Assembly: GCA_023333565.1 (NCBI GenBank) | Contig: JAJKFH010003627.1 | Span: 8,847,501 to 8,911,500, forward strand | DNA: 64,000 bases | Reading direction: 5' to 3' | DNA from: Puffinus mauretanicus | Taxonomy: Eukaryota > Chordata > Aves > Procellariiformes > Procellariidae | In this document: piece by piece, positions 27,001-34,185 of the stretch | How the letters are laid out: each line of letters starts with the position of its first letter | Numbering within the stretch: position 1 is the stretch's first letter | The notes under the pieces: generated by a model | The model's input: the letters and a program-made list of their open reading frames with translations, nothing else | Told to the model about the DNA's origin: nothing | The model's database searches: none | Program-made: the position numbers and the translations under genes

Positions 27001-27322
27001 CCGGCGGCTCCACCTCCCGCGCCGCGCACCGGACCCCCCGGGCGCCCAGGCGGGTCCCCGCCGCCCCCGCTGGGAGCAGGGCGGGCAGGGCAGCGGGGAT
27101 GCCGCCCCGCCGCCCTCCCCGGGCCCGGCACCGCCGAGCAGGTGCCCCCCCGAGCCGCAGCCCCCGCACCCCCGCGGCAGCATCCCGCAAGCGCGTCCCT
27201 CAGCCCCGCCAACGCCGCGGGTGGGCTGGGTGGGTTCGGGGCGGCTCGCTCACCTTCTCCACGTTCTCCACGGTGAAGTCGAGGCCCTGCGGCGGCGGCG
27301 GCGCCTCCGCCCTCCGCTCCAT
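2962..27322 (-). CDS. IPO13: IPO13, importin-13 (15 coding exons, 3' end beyond window)
   Basis: Importin-13 is a bidirectional karyopherin-beta. Known mammalian cargoes include UBC9 and the MAGOH-Y14 complex for import and eIF1A for export, under RanGTP control at the nuclear pore. Joining 27254-27322, 16963-17699, 11296-11436, 10988-11129, 9744-9910, 9272-9392, 8817-8964, 8470-8651, 7568-7594, 6693-6827, 6325-6468, 5832-5912, 5082-5219, 4888-4984 and 2962-3014 gives 2,382 nt, 794 codons, with every junction GT-AG and in phase. The protein follows mammalian IPO13 almost residue for residue, including ALHQLYYDPNIENKNLAQKW, SDEEYGFWSSDEKEQFRIYR and CRECKYDLPPYAANIVAVSQ. It is built of HEAT repeats after an N-terminal Ran-binding importin-beta region. 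The family is about 963 residues, so roughly 165 C-terminal codons lie beyond position 1. The start ATG at 27322 has a strong Kozak context (GCAGCCATGG). No frameshift or internal stop is seen. Confidence 0.97.
3015..4887 (-). other. IPO13: IPO13 intron 14
   Basis: Non-coding. It holds copy 1 of a diverged repeat (about 3,600-3,970) that recurs in intron 9, and a purine-rich stretch near 3,120-3,340. No hidden exon recognised. Confidence 0.8.
3600..3970 (+). repeat. Diverged repeat copy 1 (intron 14)
   Basis: The core 3,649-3,747 lines up with 7,097-7,195. Shared blocks include GTGCCCAGAGATCTC, GCACCACTC and CGTCTC followed by GCCCCTG. A second shared block, GGGCTCTGTCCCC and its pyrimidine tract, occurs at about 3,908-3,945 here and about 7,217-7,255 in the other copy. 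Strand is arbitrary. I do not recognise the family. Confidence 0.6.
4888..4984 (-). CDS. IPO13: IPO13 coding exon 14
   Basis: 97 nt encoding LVHIFAHEPAHFPPIKALFL to TLTLFQQ plus one base of Gly. Acceptor is TCTTGCAG and donor GTACGT. Confidence 0.96.
5082..5219 (-). CDS. IPO13: IPO13 coding exon 13
   Basis: 46 codons, SVCAIFEKSVKTLLDDFAPM to AIDLTRQ, phase 0. Acceptor is CTCCCGCAG and donor GTACGG. The first residue is Ser where human IPO13 has Ala. Confidence 0.96.
5832..5912 (-). CDS. IPO13: IPO13 coding exon 12
   Basis: 27 codons, VVVVLQQVFQLIQKVLSKWL to AQVVE, phase 0. Acceptor is CCTTCCAG and donor GTAACC. Confidence 0.96.
6325..6468 (-). CDS. IPO13: IPO13 coding exon 11
   Basis: 48 codons, PNPSNKLAIIHILGLLSNLF to VQQGPNP, phase 0. 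It includes the acidic loop SHHDDDHESTEVKK, one of the less conserved stretches of the protein. Donor is GTGAGTA. Confidence 0.96.
6693..6827 (-). CDS. IPO13: IPO13 coding exon 10
   Basis: 45 codons, TSQCMWLMQALGFLLSALQV to LEKLADET, phase 0 at both ends. Acceptor is CTGCCCCAG and donor GTGAGTG. Human IPO13 ends this segment with an Ile where this copy has Thr. Confidence 0.95.
7065..7295 (+). repeat. Diverged repeat copy 2 (intron 9)
   Basis: Direct-orientation partner of the copy in intron 14, about 3.45 kb away. The two homology blocks lie closer together here, which implies an insertion in copy 1 or a deletion in copy 2. Confidence 0.6.
7568..7594 (-). CDS. IPO13: IPO13 coding exon 9 (27-nt microexon)
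   Basis: Only nine codons, EVLMKQIHK, between a TTCGGCAG acceptor and a GTAAGAG donor, both in phase 0. Mammalian IPO13 has DVLMKQIHK at this place. The reading frame is kept with or without it. Confidence 0.93.
8470..8651 (-). CDS. IPO13: IPO13 coding exon 8
   Basis: 182 nt encoding ALSEWLADHPVMINNVLPLV to YAANIVAVSQ, with a GTAGGA donor. It contains the Cys-rich segment KKICRECKYDLPPY, typical of IPO13. Confidence 0.97.
8817..8964 (-). CDS. IPO13: IPO13 coding exon 7
   Basis: 148 nt encoding HTEALLYGFQSIAETIDVNY to ADTVMFTI plus one base of Gly. Acceptor is CCCTGGCAG and donor GTGAGG. Confidence 0.96.
9272..9392 (-). CDS. IPO13: IPO13 coding exon 6
   Basis: 121 nt encoding VDISDTLMYVYEMLGAELLS to NTEQPSTWQ. 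The first base completes the Arg codon from exon 5. Donor is GTGAGT. Confidence 0.96.
9744..9910 (-). CDS. IPO13: IPO13 coding exon 5
   Basis: 167 nt from DDILSFEPDKQAVYQQVYRP to EQFRIY plus two bases of Arg, before a GTACAG donor. It contains the conserved acidic/aromatic stretch SDEEYGFWSSDEKEQ. Confidence 0.97.
9911..10987 (-). other. IPO13: IPO13 intron 4
   Basis: GC-rich and non-coding, except for an AT-rich island at about 10,706-10,750 that starts with a run of ten A. Nothing else is recognised. Confidence 0.75.
10988..11129 (-). CDS. IPO13: IPO13 coding exon 4
   Basis: 142 nt encoding ALLDQVEHWQSFLALVNMIM through TLTFWYTLQ, ending on a complete codon before GTCAGT. Confidence 0.96.
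11130..16962 (-). other. IPO13: IPO13 introns 2 and 3
   Basis: Intron 3 (11130-11295) is short. Intron 2 (11437-16962) is 5.5 kb with no IPO13 exon left to account for. One short protein-like stretch on the minus strand near 14,800-14,850 is discussed separately and is probably chance. Confidence 0.7.
11296..11436 (-). CDS. IPO13: IPO13 coding exon 3
   Basis: 141 nt encoding YVNTLLKLIPPVLGLQEQLR through GENHS, with split Arg codons at both ends. Acceptor is GTGCTTGCAG and donor GTGAGT. Confidence 0.96.
16963..17699 (-). CDS. IPO13: IPO13 coding exon 2 (large N-terminal HEAT-repeat exon)
   Basis: At 737 nt this is by far the largest IPO13 exon here. It starts ALHQLYYDPN after a TCTCTTCCAG acceptor and ends ISQPDAQ plus two bases of an Arg codon, before GTAAGG. 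It carries most of the importin-beta N-terminal/Ran-binding region, including KVPEIQYFGASALHIKISRY and VLKCFSSWVQLEIPL. Confidence 0.97.
17700..27253 (-). other. IPO13: IPO13 intron 1
   Basis: 9.6 kb of non-coding sequence. Several AT-rich islands (about 18,520-18,600, 19,800-19,920, 25,250-25,370 and 25,980-26,060) stand out from a GC-rich background and may be regulatory or conserved elements; none can be named. There is a short poly-A run at 24,762-24,771. No repeat family recognised. Confidence 0.7.
27254..27322 (-). CDS. IPO13: IPO13 coding exon 1
   Basis: Twenty-three codons, beginning MERRAEAPPPPQG and ending FTVENVEK, then a GTGAGC donor. The N-terminus before LDFTVENVEK is shorter than in human IPO13, and it is low-complexity Ala/Pro in both. 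The exon lies inside the CpG island. It is followed in transcription by a 9.6 kb first intron. Confidence 0.95.
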
Positions 27323-27604
27323 GGCTGCGGCGGCGCTCAGGAGGCGGCGGCAGTGGCGGCGGGCGGGCGACAGCGGCGGCGCACGGGCAGCCGCATCGCG
27401 GCGGGACCCGCCTCCCCGCCCCGACGAGGGCGGCGGCACCGGGGCGGCGCGGCTCGGCACGGGGGGCAGCGGCGGTCGGGCCGGGAAGCGCCCGAGGGAC
27501 GCCCCGAGCGGCACCGCCGCCCCGCTCCGCTCCGCTCCGGCAGCGTCTCGCCCCGCTGCCCCGCAGGCGCCACCGGGCAGCCCGGGACCTGCCGCAGCGC
27601 CGCG

Positions 27605-27623
27605 CCGCACGCCGGGAGCCGTA
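27605..27623 (-). promoter_or_regulatory. ZNF143/THAP11-like (SBS) motif upstream of IPO13
   Basis: The minus strand reads ACTACGGCTCCCGGCGTGC, close to the known SBS motif ACTACAATTCCCAGAATGC, with differences mostly at CpG-type positions. It lies about 285 bp upstream of the IPO13 start codon, a typical place for this CpG-promoter element. Confidence 0.5.
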
Positions 27624-27836
27624 GTCCCGGCCCACGCGCGTCCCCTGCCGGGCACCGGCACCAGCACCGAGCGCCGCCCCTGGTCCCCGCGCGTGGTGCG
27701 GGCAGTGCCGGCAGGAGCCCCGCTCAGCACCGCCTCCCACCCTCCCGCTGCCAGCCCACGGGTGTCAAACACGCCGGCCACCCCCGTCCCCCCCGCATCA
27801 CGGGCACACGCAGGGGTTGGACTCGCAGCCCATCGC

Positions 27837-27842
27837 TTTATT
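27837..27842 (-). terminator. ARTN: ARTN polyadenylation signal AATAAA
   Basis: A canonical hexamer on the minus strand about 880 nt after the ARTN stop. It is preceded by a U-rich stretch (TATTTTTGTACAG) and followed by a GU-rich segment. It lies about 515 bp from the IPO13 start codon. Confidence 0.75.
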
Positions 27843-28011
27843 GCTACAGGAAAAGGCGACTGTACAAAAATAGAGTTTATCCCTCAAATTTTACAAATAA
27901 TAGAAAAAGGGGGCTGGGGGCATGGGGCACTGGAGGCTGGGGCCGGGGCGCTGCCCAGGGCTTCACAGCAGCGCTGGGGTTAAATTACACCCGGCCCCGG
28001 GGGCCCAAAGT

Positions 28012-28068
28012 CATAAATAGGAGCTGCCGCTCGAGAACAATAAATAAATAATTTAGAGTAATAAATAG
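28012..28068 (-). promoter_or_regulatory. ARTN: AU-rich element cluster in ARTN 3' UTR
   Basis: On the minus strand there are overlapping ATTTA pentamers, including TTATTTATT nonamers at 28,039-28,051, plus further ATTTA copies near 28,063 and 28,015. Such elements usually shorten the life of cytokine and growth-factor mRNAs. Binding is inferred, not shown. Confidence 0.6.
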
Positions 28069-28722
28069 TTTAGTGCCGCAGCACTGCAGGGGCAGCAGGG
28101 GGACCCTGCCACCGCCCTGGGAGCCGGGCAGGGGTCCCGGCAAGTGCCCTGCCACCCTGCGGAGCACAGGGGGCTGCTGCTGCCAACCTGGGTGTGGGTC
28201 CCCCATCCTACGCTGGCGCAGTTTGGCCCCGCTGCACCCCTGTCCTCAGTGATGCCCCCTCCCTGCATGGCAGCTCTGGCCACTGCCAGCCCCAGGCTGC
28301 CCGAGGGGACAGGGAGGTTTTGCCCGCTTTCTGTCACCCTCTGAAGCTTGGACAACGCTTGGCCCCAGCTCCCCTAAAGCGGGGGTGCGGAAGCACCAGT
28401 CCAGGCAGGGCGCAGGCGAGCGGGGTGCTGCTGGCATACACCAGGCTGGCAGACCCCTGCAAGCAGCTCCGTACCCTTCCAGCTCCTCTCCCAGGGCTGA
28501 GACGGGGTGCACCCAGGCACCAGCTGCTTGGCACTGAGCGGGAGGGGGCTCGTCCGCCCACCCCTCATCACGGCTCCATCTCGCCTCAGTCCCTCGTGGC
28601 CATGTAAAACCGGGGGCACCCGCCTCCGCCAGACCTTTCCTCCAAGCATCAGTGCTGCTGTGCACCATGAGCCGGGGTCTGCCGGCATGCGTTGAGCTGG
28701 GGCCGAGCCGGCAGCCCCCTCC

Positions 28723-29159
28723 TCAACCAATGCAGCTGCACTCGGCTGCCGAGAGCTTCTCCACCGTCTGCCAGGTGTTCTGCACGTCCATGAAGGAGAC
28801 GGCCTCGTAGCGGGTGGGCCGGCAGCAGGGGTGGCTGAGGACCCGCTCCTGCGGCCCCGGGGCAATGAGCTGCTGCCGCAGCAGGCTGCCCAGCGTCAGG
28901 TCGTAGTTGCTGCGTGCCCGGTGGCAGGACCCGCTGCAGTACTTGAACAGCACAATCTCGTCCGAGTTGAAGCCCAGGCCCAGGTCACGCACCTTCACCA
29001 TCAGGTTGCGGATGTGGCAGTTGCGCCCGCGGGCCCCCCGTGAGGGTTTCCACATCCTCTTCTTGGCTTTGACGGTGCCCGGCGGTGAGCGCTCAGCACG
29101 CAGCAGCAGGTCCTCTGCCAGCTCCCCGGCACCTGGGCCACCCGTTGTCGCATTGTCCC
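28723..29159 (-). CDS. ARTN: ARTN coding exon 3 (mature cystine-knot domain)
   Basis: 437 nt ending in TGA at 28,725-28,723. It contains the end of the propeptide, the RAER processing site, a basic N-terminal stretch (KAKKR, RGARGR) likely to bind heparin as in mammals, and the whole seven-cysteine TGF-beta-fold domain ending CSCIG. Acceptor is GCGTGCAG. Confidence 0.97.
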
Positions 29160-29916
29160 CTGCACGCGGAGGGCATAGCACCGTCAGACCCCATCCCACA
29201 CCCGCTGCCCTCCTGGGGCCCTCTGAGCCTGCCTGTCCCCCGCCATGACCTGCAGACCCCCCCTGACTACCCACCATGGCATTGGCTGGGTGCCCGCAGG
29301 GCAGTGGCGTGGGTGGGCGCCCGATCAAGCATCTTCTCATCCCCAGGGTTCTGCCACCATTCCCAGCATGAAGCACGGGGCCCCATGCGTTCAGCCCCAT
29401 CCCACCCAGCCCTGATGTGCAGAGGCAGCCCTGCACAGGCTGGGGCTCCCTGCAGCGGCTCCCAACCCATCCATGCCCCACGCTTGGGGCCACCATGCCC
29501 AGGCTGGGGGTCCTGCCCCAACACGCACCGTACAGCTGGCTCCAGGCAGCAGCGAGTGGTAGCTCCACGCTGTCCTCCACAGCCGGGCTGGCGGTGGCCA
29601 TGCCCCGTGGCGTGGGGGCCGCGTCCAGCGTCTCATTGCAGTGCGGCGTTCGCAGGGTGCCTGCGGCCAGCCCGGCCAGCAGCGAGAGGATGGCAAGGAG
29701 CCCCCACAGCATCCCCTCCTGAGACAAAGCACAGCACCGTGGGGTGAGTCCTGGCCAGGGTCCCCATACCAGGGACGAGGCTCCACGAGCTGGGGATGGG
29801 GAAGGGGATGTGTGGTTCCGGCCATTGCAGCCAGCCGGGCCTGGGCTCACCTTGGGCTGCGGGTGTGTGGTGGGTCCTGCAGGTCTCGGCTCTGGTGGTC
29901 CCGCTCGCTGCTCCAT
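28723..29916 (-). CDS. ARTN: ARTN, artemin precursor (3 coding exons, complete)
   Basis: Artemin is a secreted homodimeric ligand of the GDNF family that signals through GFRA3 and RET in sensory and sympathetic neurons. Joining 29851-29916, 29529-29718 and 28723-29159 gives 230 residues (human about 220), all junctions GT-AG and in phase. Residues 26-42 form a hydrophobic signal segment (LWGLLAILSLLAGLAAG) after a hydrophilic leader, as in human. Two N-glycosylation sequons (N50-E-T, N88-A-T) lie in the propeptide. A minimal furin site, R106-A-E-R109, would release a mature chain of about 121 residues. The cystine-knot domain has the seven expected cysteines: 133, 160, 164, 197, 198, 226 and 228. 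CCRPTRYEAVSFMDV identifies artemin rather than GDNF, neurturin or persephin. The start ATG at 29916 has A at -3 and G at +4. A second in-frame Met, residue 25, sits directly before the signal segment and is a possible alternative start. Confidence 0.95.
   Translation of the reverse strand: MEQRAGPPEPRPAGPTTHPQPKVSPGPAGCNGRNHTSPSPSPARGASSLVWGPWPGLTPRCCALSQEGMLWGLLAILSLLAGLAAGTLRTPHCNETLDAAPTPRGMATASPAVEDSVELPLAAAWSQLYGACWGRTPSLGMVAPSVGHGWVGSRCREPQPVQGCLCTSGLGGMGLNAWGPVLHAGNGGRTLGMRRCLIGRPPTPLPCGHPANAMVGSQGGSAGHGGGQAGSEGPRRAAGVGWGLTVLCPPRAGDNATTGGPGAGELAEDLLLRAERSPPGTVKAKKRMWKPSRGARGRNCHIRNLMVKVRDLGLGFNSDEIVLFKYCSGSCHRARSNYDLTLGSLLRQQLIAPGPQERVLSHPCCRPTRYEAVSFMDVQNTWQTVEKLSAAECSCIG
29529..29718 (-). 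CDS. ARTN: ARTN coding exon 2 (signal peptide and propeptide)
   Basis: 190 nt from EGMLWGLLAILSLL to AAAWSQLY plus one base of Gly, between a TCTCAG acceptor and a GTGCGT donor. It encodes the signal segment and most of the propeptide. Confidence 0.9.
29851..29916 (-). CDS. ARTN: ARTN coding exon 1 (leader)
   Basis: 22 codons, MEQRAGPPEPRPAGPTTHPQ then PK, before GTGAGC. The exon begins at 29,921 after a strong TTGCAG acceptor, so at least one further 5' non-coding exon must exist upstream. The human leader is spliced at the equivalent place. Confidence 0.85.
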
Positions 29917-29921
29917 GCTGG

Positions 29922-32377
29922 CTGCAAGTGCAGAGGTGGGGGTCAGCGCCCATGCAGAGGGGATGGGGTGGGCATCGAGCTGGCGGGCTGGGAGCTGGCA
30001 CACCTCTCCCCTGCCCCTGCCCCTGCCAAGCATGCCATCCCCTCCCTCGCCCCCCAGCACCCTGCAACACCTCCTGCACCCCATGCATTCCCCCCCCGCC
30101 CATCCCCTCCCCACACAGCCAGGCACCCTCGCCACCCCGCGCACCCCTTCCCGGAGATTTGGCAGCTGGGGCAGCCCAGTCTTTGCCCAGCACCTCTCCT
30201 CAGGGGGATGCAGCCGCCTCCTTGCGCGAGCGGCCCCGGGATGCCAGGCTGGGCCGTGAGGCAGCGGCTGGAGCTGGGAGCGCTGCGGGGGGGCCCCTTT
30301 CCCATGGCCCTTCCCTGGGAATGTTTTTCTTGCTCGCAGTGGGAGCCTGACCTTGGAAACTCCAAATCCATTAGCGCAGGGTCCCCGGGTGCAGCCACCC
30401 CCCGGCTCTGCGCTGACTCCCCAGCCCGCTGCCTGCAGGGAGCTGGGACACGCAGCCCCAGAGCAGCCCGGGCGAGTGGGGCCATGAGAGGCAGGTCCCA
30501 TTGGGACACAGTGGGGTGCGGGGCACCACGCTGGGCTCGCTATAGTCATTCACCCCAACACCACTGCCCAGCATCCGCTGCCCAGACACACACAGGGGAA
30601 TTAGGTCCCCGCCGTGCATGGTGTCAGCAGAGCAGCAACCACGGTCTCAGGGGAGTGATGTCCCCGGGGAGGTGCAGGGGCAACTCCCAGTCTGCAGCCA
30701 CACATTGTACCTCCTTCCCCAGCTCCCCTGGGGTGCGGGGAGGCCCCCTGTGCCCCAGTGTCCCAAGCTAGGATCCCCCAGAGGTGGCTCCCAAGGGGGC
30801 TTTAACCCTCCCTGGCCTGTCTGCTGCATCCCCTGTCTCTCTGGTCATGACTGTCCCCTTGGAGCTTGGTGGCATCCTGCAGCAGGGAGTTCCCCTGTCC
30901 CCTCCATGGCTTTGCCCCAGCATGTCTCAGGTGCTTTCTGGCAAAGCTGGGATGGGACATGCTGAGGAGAGCGCTCCTGGACAAAAAATGAAGGGACACA
31001 GCTGGGCACCTCTGGGACAAGGAGACAAAATCAGTTCCCTCGATCCCCCCAGCACCTCAGGGGATGGTCCCCAAGTCCCATCTCATGACACCCTGCACTG
31101 GCCACGCCACGGCAAGGGGCCGTGATGGGCTCTCTCAGGCCCATGTGCTTCCTCCGGGGGCCATCCACAGGGCAGGATGCGTCCCTGGTGCAGGCAGGGC
31201 TGGCACCAGGTCCCCCAGCCCCGCCAGCCGCCGCAGCCTGGCCAAGCACAGCCCACGCAGCACGTCGCTCCCGTGGCGGCCCGTGGCCCCGCGCCAGCTG
31301 CTGCTGCCAGGTCATGGTTTTCCCAGGCCGGCACCCCCAGAGGGGCCATGCGAGGGTCCCCGCGCCCCGCTGGGAGGGGACGGGCCCCACCCCGGTTCCC
31401 GCTCCTGCGGCCGGCCGGCCCGCCGCGGCCCCTCGACCCCAGCGTCCCGGCGGGAGAGGACGGGACAAGATAGGATAGGATGGGATGGGATGGGATGGGA
31501 TGGGATGGGATGGGATGGGATGGGATGGGATGGGATGGGACGGGACGGCGCAGCCGGTGCAATTCAGGCTTCTCCCGTCCGGCGGCAGCACGGCCCCGGG
31601 CTCTGCGGCGGCAGCGCTGCCGGCGGGGCGCCGGGCGAGGGCAGCCTCCCTTCGCCCCCGGGCAGTCCCGTTGCCGACCCTGCCAGTGTCTCCGCAGACA
31701 CGGAACCCCGTCCCCAGCCACAGCTCCCCAAGCGCGCAGGACCGCAGCCCACGCTGTCCCCGCACCCCCGCAGCCTTGCTCGGCCCCTGCTTTCCCCTAG
31801 CGCAGGCAGGGCTGAGCCAAGCTCCTGGGCATCCCACGGGGGTCCCAGACCTGCAGCCCCCACGGCAGAACCCCAGATCCCGCATGGGGGGGGATCTGGC
31901 TGGGGTCTGCCCCTGCCACGTCTGCAAGAGCCCAGGCACAGGAGCCCTTTCCAGGGTCAGGATCAGGCCCATCCATGTGAGGACCTGCCTGACCCCCCGC
32001 CACATCTGTTCCCCGCCCGGGGGCTGAGCAGCAGCGTGCTGGGGTAATCCCACACCCACCCGTGCAGAGCCCCGGCGAGAGCCCCGCTGCCCGCGCAGTG
32101 CACAGGGCGCTCGGGAGCGGGTGCCCCGTGGGCTGCACGAGGCGGGGGAGGCAGGAGCCGCCCTCGAAGCGCATCCACGCGGGGCCAGCGGGTGCCTCGG
32201 CCCCGGGGTGAGGGTCTCAGCACACGGAGTGGCCACTTTTGGAAAAGGGCTATGCTGGGGCTCGCTGCTGCTCGCCGTGCCAGCCCTGTAGCCACGGGTC
32301 CTGCCTGGAATCCCGGGGGATGCCCGGAGACCCCCCACGGGCACGACTGAGGCCCGGCATCCCACCGCGCTGCCCCC
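29922..32377 (-). other. ARTN upstream region: 5' intron and GC-rich sequence
   Basis: No coding exon recognised on either strand. Since ARTN coding exon 1 starts at a splice acceptor, most of this is probably a 5' UTR intron. It includes the TGGGA microsatellite at 31,470-31,547. Confidence 0.65.
31470..31547 (+). repeat. (TGGGA)n pentanucleotide microsatellite
   Basis: Two TAGGA units followed by about twelve near-perfect TGGGA units, then CGGGA variants. The G-runs every five bases give some G-quadruplex potential on the plus strand. Length is likely polymorphic. Confidence 0.95.
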
Positions 32378-32971
32378 GGCAGGAGGAGTGACGGGGGACC
32401 AGAAATCAACCCCACGTGTGACGCGGAGCTGGCACCCGCCCCGCAAAGCCGTGGGAGGCCGGAGTCGGACACGTGGGGCACACGGGCGAGACCAAACCTG
32501 GCCCCAGCCCGCGGAAAGCAGAGCCGGGGGGCGCCGGGCAGAGCCGGCCCGGCGACCCCCGCCCCGGGGCTCTCCGCCGCCCACCGCCCGGGCAGCCGGG
32601 GCACAGACCTGCCCGACGTGCCCCAAGGGCCGGGGCGGGAGCCCAGGGAAGAGACGGGTGAGACCGTCCCCGTGCCCCCCGGCACCCGCAGCGGGGTCCC
32701 GCCTCTCCCCGCCCGGGCAACCGCGGCCCCGCCGCGGCCCCGAGCGCTTCCCGCCGCCGGGCCGGGCTCGGCACCCCGGGAGCCGCCCGGCGGAGACCTG
32801 CCCGGGGGCGGCCCGAGCCCCCTCGCCGCCCCGCGGGTATTGCCGGGGGGCGGGCGGCGAAGCGGGCCCCCCCCGTCCTCCCCGCAGCCCCGGTACGAGG
32901 CGCCGCCGAGGCCCGGCGCCGCCGGCAGGCTGGGGCGGACGCTGCCGCCCGCCGCCCCGGCCCGCACTCAC

Positions 32972-33250
32972 CGTGCCCGCGGCGGGGACCATCCCCCGGG
33001 CCGCCGCCGCCCCGCATCGCCTCCGCTCCCCGCCGCCCCCCGCCGCCCGCCGCCGCCGCCCGCCGCCGCGCCGGGGCGGGGCGCGGGCGGGGGCCGGCGC
33101 TGCCCCGCCGGCACCGGGACCGGCTCCCGCCGCTGCTCCCGGTGCCGCTCCCGCCGCGCCTCGGGGTGCGGGTCCCGGTGCCGGTGCGCCTCGGGGTGCG
33201 GTGCCGGTGCCGGCGGCTGCGGGCGGGCGCGCAGTGCGGGGCAGCGGCGG
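32972..33250 (-). other. ARTN: Candidate ARTN 5' non-coding exon (proximal)
   Basis: The minus strand carries a near-consensus donor, CACG|GTGAGT, with exon end at 32,972 in the CpG island. The 5' boundary is a guess. If spliced to 29,921 it would supply the missing ARTN 5' UTR exon. It contains an upstream ATG at 32,992. Confidence 0.4.
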
Positions 33251-33319
33251 CTCCATCCCGCTCCCGCCGCCGCCGCCGGTGTCAAATTCCAGCCGCCGTC
33301 ACCTGACCGGCGGGGCGGG

Positions 33320-33486
33320 CACCGGCACCGGGACCGCGATCTGCACCGGCACCAGGATCCCCACCGGCACCGGGACTCCGATCCGCACCGGCACCAGGAT
33401 CCCCACCGGCACCGGGGCTCCGATCCGCACCAGGACTCCGCACCGCAGCGGCACCGGGACTCCGGCCCGCACCGGCGCCGGGACCG
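33320..33486 (+). repeat. GC-rich minisatellite
   Basis: Degenerate tandem units built on ACCGGCACCGGGACTCCGAT and ACCGGCACCAGGATCCCC, alternating with a period of roughly 42-48 bp. It lies inside the ARTN CpG island. Related GGTGCCGG motifs occur in the opposite sense at 33,100-33,220. Confidence 0.8.
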
Positions 33487-34185
33487 TCCCGGGATCAGGA
33501 CAGCACCGGGATCCCGCCAGCAGCAGGAGCCGCAGCCCGGCCCGCATCAGCACCGGCTCCGCGCCGGGACCCGCACCGCCGCCGAGCTCCCGCGGAGACT
33601 CGCACCCCGCCGGGATCGGCACCGGGACCCCCGGCGGCACCCGACCCCCGCCACCACCACCTGCCCGCCAGCAGACCCCCGGGCCGGCGGACGGGCAGAC
33701 GGACGCGCAGCCCGGACGGACGGACGCCCCCTGAGCGGGGCTCCCTGCCTCGACAGCCCGGTCACAGCGCTGGCAGGACGGACACACGGACCCCCCCAGG
33801 GACGAGTTCAGCCCTTCCCGGAGCGCTCCGGGAGCAGAACCCCCCGGGGACCCCACGCCCGGCGTCGGGGGGCAGAGCCGGACGGGGACCGCTTGCACAC
33901 AGCGGGCCACTCGGGCCCGTGGGGACCCGGCGGGGATGGATTTGGGGGGGCAGGGCGGGGGCCACCCCGGCAGCGCCTGGGCTGCAGCGAAGCTGGCCGG
34001 CGTCCCACGCACCCCGAGCCACCGCGGGCCACCGGTGTGCCTGGCGTTCACGTCCGGCCTCGCCGGAGGAGGAGTCCGGCCTCCTTGCCCTGCCCCCCAG
34101 CCCGCCCGCGCCCCGCGGCCACAGCCCACGGGCGCCCCGCGGCCAGGTCCACCGCGGCGGGGCCACCCGCCGCCGGGCTCCTTAC

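Larger units (their letters stand above)
26970..27760 (-). promoter_or_regulatory. IPO13: IPO13 CpG-island promoter
   Basis: Very high GC and dense CpG around the first exon, with no TATA box in the ~400 bp upstream of the ATG. This is the usual architecture for a broadly expressed gene. Transcription should start somewhere above 27,322; the exact site cannot be read from sequence. Confidence 0.75.
27820..28722 (-). other. ARTN: ARTN 3' untranslated region (inferred)
   Basis: This runs from the ARTN stop codon to about 20 nt past the AATAAA at 27,842-27,837. It is GC-rich next to the stop and AU-rich near the end. The extent is inferred from the poly(A) signal and the downstream GU-rich run GCGTGTGCCCGTG. 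Confidence 0.7.

Noticed and set aside
29160..30549. A single uninterrupted ~600-residue reading of the ARTN region
   Set aside because: It reads through two introns with clear GT-AG sites and lacks the artemin gene structure; the spliced 230-residue product fits the family.
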